DNA from: Bacillota bacterium
GTDB taxonomy: Bacteria; Bacillota; Sulfobacillia; Symbiobacteriales; Symbiobacteriaceae
Assembly (NCBI GenBank): GCA_028287415.1
Contig: JAQBPS010000500.1
Span: forward strand, 1-15,167
Direction: 5' to 3'
Length of the DNA stretch: 15,167 nt
Shown here: in pieces, positions 12,605-15,167 of the stretch
How the letters are laid out: each line of letters opens with the position of its first letter
Numbering within the stretch: the stretch's first letter is position 1
Program-made: the position numbers and the translations under genes
Notes under the pieces: generated by a model
Databases searched by the model: none
What the model was told of the DNA's origin: nothing
What the model saw: only the letters and a program-made list of their open reading frames with translations

Positions 12605-13576
12605 TTGCAGTACCCGCTCTCTCCGGACGTCAAGCCGGAGTTCTGTACCACGGGCAGCTTTATGCGACTTCCCGCAGCGCGGGAGGGCGCCAGGGTCGCG
12701 ATCCTCGGCATGCCCTTCGACACCGCTGCCTCCTATCGTGTCGGGGCCCGCTTTGGCCCCCAGGCGATCCGGCAGGCCTCCATGCTGCTCTTCCCATACA
12801 ACCCCGTCCAGCGTGTGCGCCCCTTTGAAGAGACCAAGGGCATCGACATCGGCGACCTATCCGTCATCCCTCAGAATATTCATCGAAGCTATGAGATCAT
12901 GGGCAACGCGGTGGAAGAGCTGATGCGAAAGGCCATCGTACCGATCGGCCTGGGCGGCGACCACTCGATCACCCTCGCCAGCCTGCGTGCCGCTGCGAAG
13001 GTGTATGGGCCGGTCGCACTGGTCCATTTCGACAGCCACACTGACACCTGGGACACTTACTATGGTGAGAAGTACTGGCATGGCTCGCCCTTCATCCGGG
13101 CGTATGAAGAAGGGCTGCTGGCGGACGGCAAGGTGTTCCAGCTCGGCATCCGCGGCACCCTGAATGACCCCGGCGACATTGAGGCCAGCGAGGAACTCGG
13201 CTACCATGTCATCACCACCCGTGACCTGCGAAAGACCGGCATGGAAGAGGTAGTCGCCCGGGTCAAAGAGACGGTGGGCGATACCCCCTGTTTTCTCACC
13301 TTTGACATCGACTTCGTTGACCCCGCCTTCGCACCCGGTACCGGAACGCCCGAGGTGGGCGGCTACTCCAGCAGCGAGACGCTGGAGATCATCCGCAGCC
13401 TGGGCGGCCTGAACTACATCGGGTTTGACATGGTTGAGGTGCTTCCGAACTACGACCCGGCCCAGGTGACGGCCCTGCTGGCCGCAACCCTGGTACACGA
13501 GTTCGCCAGCCACGTCGCTTGCAACTTGCGGGACAAGGCGCAGGTCGGCTCGGGCAAAATCACAGCACACAGGTAA
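12605..13576 (+). CDS. speB: Agmatinase-family ureohydrolase
   Basis: A 323-aa arginase-fold enzyme with a binuclear manganese site. The motifs are GMPFD...GARFGPQAIRQAS near 35-59, GLGGDHS (His120), HFDSHTD (Asp143, His145, Asp147) and LTFDIDFVDPAFAPGTGTPE (Asp234, Asp236). All six metal ligands are present. The family hydrolyses guanidino compounds to urea plus an amine. Agmatinase, giving putrescine, is the commonest activity, but guanidinobutyrase and other ureohydrolases share these motifs, so the substrate is inferred. The start is TTG 12605 with GGGGTG at 12594-12599 and a 5-nt spacer; the next ATG (12662) would remove a conserved N-terminal lead-in. It is monocistronic, with its own promoter and terminator, and divergent from the flavoprotein gene. 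Confidence 0.9.
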   Translation: MQYPLSPDVKPEFCTTGSFMRLPAAREGARVAILGMPFDTAASYRVGARFGPQAIRQASMLLFPYNPVQRVRPFEETKGIDIGDLSVIPQNIHRSYEIMGNAVEELMRKAIVPIGLGGDHSITLASLRAAAKVYGPVALVHFDSHTDTWDTYYGEKYWHGSPFIRAYEEGLLADGKVFQLGIRGTLNDPGDIEASEELGYHVITTRDLRKTGMEEVVARVKETVGDTPCFLTFDIDFVDPAFAPGTGTPEVGGYSSSETLEIIRSLGGLNYIGFDMVEVLPNYDPAQVTALLAATLVHEFASHVACNLRDKAQVGSGKITAHR

Positions 13577-13581
13577 GTAAG

Positions 13582-13610
13582 GGCAGCGCTCAAGGGGCGC
13601 TGCTCTTTTT
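13582..13610 (+). terminator. Intrinsic terminator of the ureohydrolase gene
   Basis: GCAGCGC (13583-13589) pairs with 13597-13603 (with a further G-T pair outside) around a 7-nt loop and is followed by CTCTTTTTGTTTT. The T-run overlaps the -35 area of the miaB promoter. Confidence 0.85.
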
Positions 13611-13638
13611 GTTTTCCCATCCGGGGGTGTGGTATACT
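13609..13638 (+). promoter_or_regulatory. Promoter for miaB
   Basis: TGG-TATACT (extended -10, hexamer at 13633-13638) lies 18 nt after TTGTTT (13609-13614), which sits within the terminator T-run. The predicted start near 13645 gives a leader of about 38 nt. Confidence 0.65.
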
Positions 13639-13682
13639 ATCCAAAGCAACTTGGAATTCCATGCCCATTGGGGGATTATCAA

Positions 13683-15167
13683 ATGAGCCGCGATGATGAA
13701 ACGCATGATCAGGAGCAGGATCTGAACGCCGTCCTGGACCGTGTCGAGCAGATGCTGAAGGAGGGCACGCTCACCGAGCTGCCCGTGGCCACTGGAACAA
13801 AGCCCGCCTCTGGTTCGGAAGTTGTCCGTCTTGCCAACGAGCAGGAGGCGATGGGCGGTTTTGAGCATATGAGCGCCGACCCGGAAAAGGTCGGCAAGAT
13901 GCAGATCGATTCCGAAGCTGCGCAGCGTATCCATGGCAAGCCCCACCCGAGGGTGCACGTCGAGACCTACGGCTGCCAGATGAACGAGCATGACACCGAG
14001 ATCATGCACGGCATTCTGGCGCAGATGGGCTATGCGCGCGCCGGCGGCCCTGAGGATGCCGACGTGCTCCTCTTCAACACCTGTGCGGTGCGGGAGAGCG
14101 CGGTCGAGCACGCCTTCGGGCGCATCGGTCAGCTGAAGCCCCTGAAGTACACCAACCCTGACCTGGTGATCGGCGTCTGTGGCTGCGTGCCGCAGGTCGA
14201 TGGCCAGGTAGACCGCATGAAGCGGCTCTTCCCGTACGTGGACCTGATCTTCGGCACCCACAACATCCATCATCTGCCGCAGCTGATCGAGCGGGCCCGC
14301 GGTGAGCGGGAGACGGTCGTGGACGTGTGGGAGGCGATGGGCGAGGATTTCCCGGACATCCTCCCGTCTACCCGCCAGGGCGATATGAAGGCCTGGGTCA
14401 CGATCATGTACGGCTGCGACAAGCACTGCACCTACTGTATTGTCCCGACCACGCGGGGGGCGGAGCGGAGCCGTCCGGCCGAGGTGCTCCTTCAGGAAGT
14501 GCAGGAGCTGGGTGCGCAGGGGTTCAAGGAGATCACCCTGCTCGGCCAGAACGTCAATGCCTACGGCAAGGACCTGTATGGCCGTCATGGCGACACGTTC
14601 GACTTCGGCGACCTGCTGCTGATGCTGGACCAGAATACCCCCGGCATCGAACGGATCCGCTACACGACCAACCACCCGAAGGACTTCAGCCGCAAGATGG
14701 TCGAGCAGATCGCCCAGTGCAAGAAGGTCTGCGAATGGTTCCACCTGCCCGCACAGTCCGGCGCGGACAGTGTGCTGCGCCGCATGAAGCGTTCATACAA
14801 CCGTAAGCAGTACTTGCAGCTGGTCAGCTGGGTGCGGGAACTGATTCCGAACGCGATCATCACCACCGACATCATCGTCGGATTCCCGGGGGAGACGGAG
14901 GCGGAGTTCCAGGAGACCCTCTCGCTCATGGAGGAGGTCCGTTACGACGCCGCCTTCATGTTCATGTACTCCGAGCGGGCGGGCACGCCGGCGGCTGACA
15001 TGGAGGACCGGCTCTCCGTCGCGGAGAAGAAGGAGCGCCTCCAGCGGCTGATCGCGGTGCAGAACCGCATTGGCAAGGAGCAGAACGAGACCCGGGTGGG
15101 CGCCGTTGAACCGGTCCTCGTGGAGGGGCTCGACAAGGGCAAGCCGGACGTCGTGTTCGGCCGGACC
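13683..15167 (+). CDS. miaB: tRNA-2-methylthio-N6-isopentenyladenosine methylthiotransferase MiaB, 3' end cut off
   Basis: A radical-SAM enzyme that adds the 2-methylthio group to i6A at position 37 of tRNAs reading UNN codons. The frame runs open to the window end (495 codons). An N-terminal extension of about 90 residues precedes the UPF0004 domain, in which three cluster cysteines are seen: TYGCQMN (Cys98), NTCAVRE (Cys134) and CGCVPQ (Cys168). The radical-SAM motif GCDKHCTYC gives Cys245, Cys249 and Cys252. LLGQNVNAYG and IIVGFPGETEAEF are typical of the family. The C-terminal TRAM domain has just begun where the window ends. ATG 13683 is preceded by GGGGGA at 13670-13675 with a 7-nt spacer. 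The long extension is typical of Bacillota-type MiaB. Confidence 0.95.
   Translation, partial: MSRDDETHDQEQDLNAVLDRVEQMLKEGTLTELPVATGTKPASGSEVVRLANEQEAMGGFEHMSADPEKVGKMQIDSEAAQRIHGKPHPRVHVETYGCQMNEHDTEIMHGILAQMGYARAGGPEDADVLLFNTCAVRESAVEHAFGRIGQLKPLKYTNPDLVIGVCGCVPQVDGQVDRMKRLFPYVDLIFGTHNIHHLPQLIERARGERETVVDVWEAMGEDFPDILPSTRQGDMKAWVTIMYGCDKHCTYCIVPTTRGAERSRPAEVLLQEVQELGAQGFKEITLLGQNVNAYGKDLYGRHGDTFDFGDLLLMLDQNTPGIERIRYTTNHPKDFSRKMVEQIAQCKKVCEWFHLPAQSGADSVLRRMKRSYNRKQYLQLVSWVRELIPNAIITTDIIVGFPGETEAEFQETLSLMEEVRYDAAFMFMYSERAGTPAADMEDRLSVAEKKERLQRLIAVQNRIGKEQNETRVGAVEPVLVEGLDKGKPDVVFGRT

Noticed and set aside
13590..14744. 384-codon minus-strand frame opposite miaB
   Set aside because: miaB cluster-cysteine and radical-SAM motifs are complete on the plus strand; the antisense frame also runs through the miaB promoter.

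Overview
The window is 15.2 kb of dense, GC-rich bacterial DNA. Most genes have strong GGAGG-type ribosome binding sites, several start at GTG or TTG, and the clear promoters are sigma-70-like with a TATACT -10 box. MoxR/DUF58/DUF4129, DUF1360, agmatinase and an N-terminally extended MiaB together suggest a high-GC member of the Bacillota, perhaps Symbiobacterium-like. That assignment is inference from gene style, not from a marker gene. No rRNA, tRNA, insertion sequence, prophage or CRISPR array is visible.

Region 1 (1-3759, all +) is a compact hydrolase cluster: the C-terminal half of an M19 dipeptidase, an M17 leucyl aminopeptidase (pepA), a PHP-domain phosphoesterase whose GTG overlaps the pepA stop in TAGTG, and an M14 succinylglutamate desuccinylase/aspartoacylase-like amidohydrolase. 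Spacing implies co-transcription and a role in peptide/acyl-amino-acid and phosphate-ester turnover.

Region 2 (3760-4866) holds a promoter, a 91-aa coiled-coil protein (+), three strong hairpins and a convergent 72-aa orphan gene (-) with a textbook ribosome binding site.

Region 3 (4867-8520, +) is a MoxR AAA+ ATPase - DUF58 - DUF4129 membrane-protein operon with overlapping genes. A 58-nt inverted repeat covers its last stop codon.

Region 4 (8576-11398) has a 79-aa Ala/Pro/Gly/Tyr-rich small protein (-) divergent from a LysR-type regulator (+). Two closely related small RRM RNA-binding proteins (+) follow, each with its own terminator, and between them lie a ~100-nt multiply self-complementary element and a DUF1360 membrane protein (-).

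Region 5 (11422-15167) has a thioredoxin-reductase-like flavoprotein lacking the redox CxxC (-), divergent from an agmatinase-family ureohydrolase (+). Their shared promoter region contains a perfect 17-bp dyad and a second inverted repeat around the ureohydrolase -10 box. A terminator and a new promoter lead into miaB, which runs off the window end.

The most unexplained material is in the intergenic RNA/DNA structures: two hairpin families, a possible pseudoknot, and leaders that could hide the ribosome binding sites of both RRM genes. I see no obvious defence or biosynthetic system.
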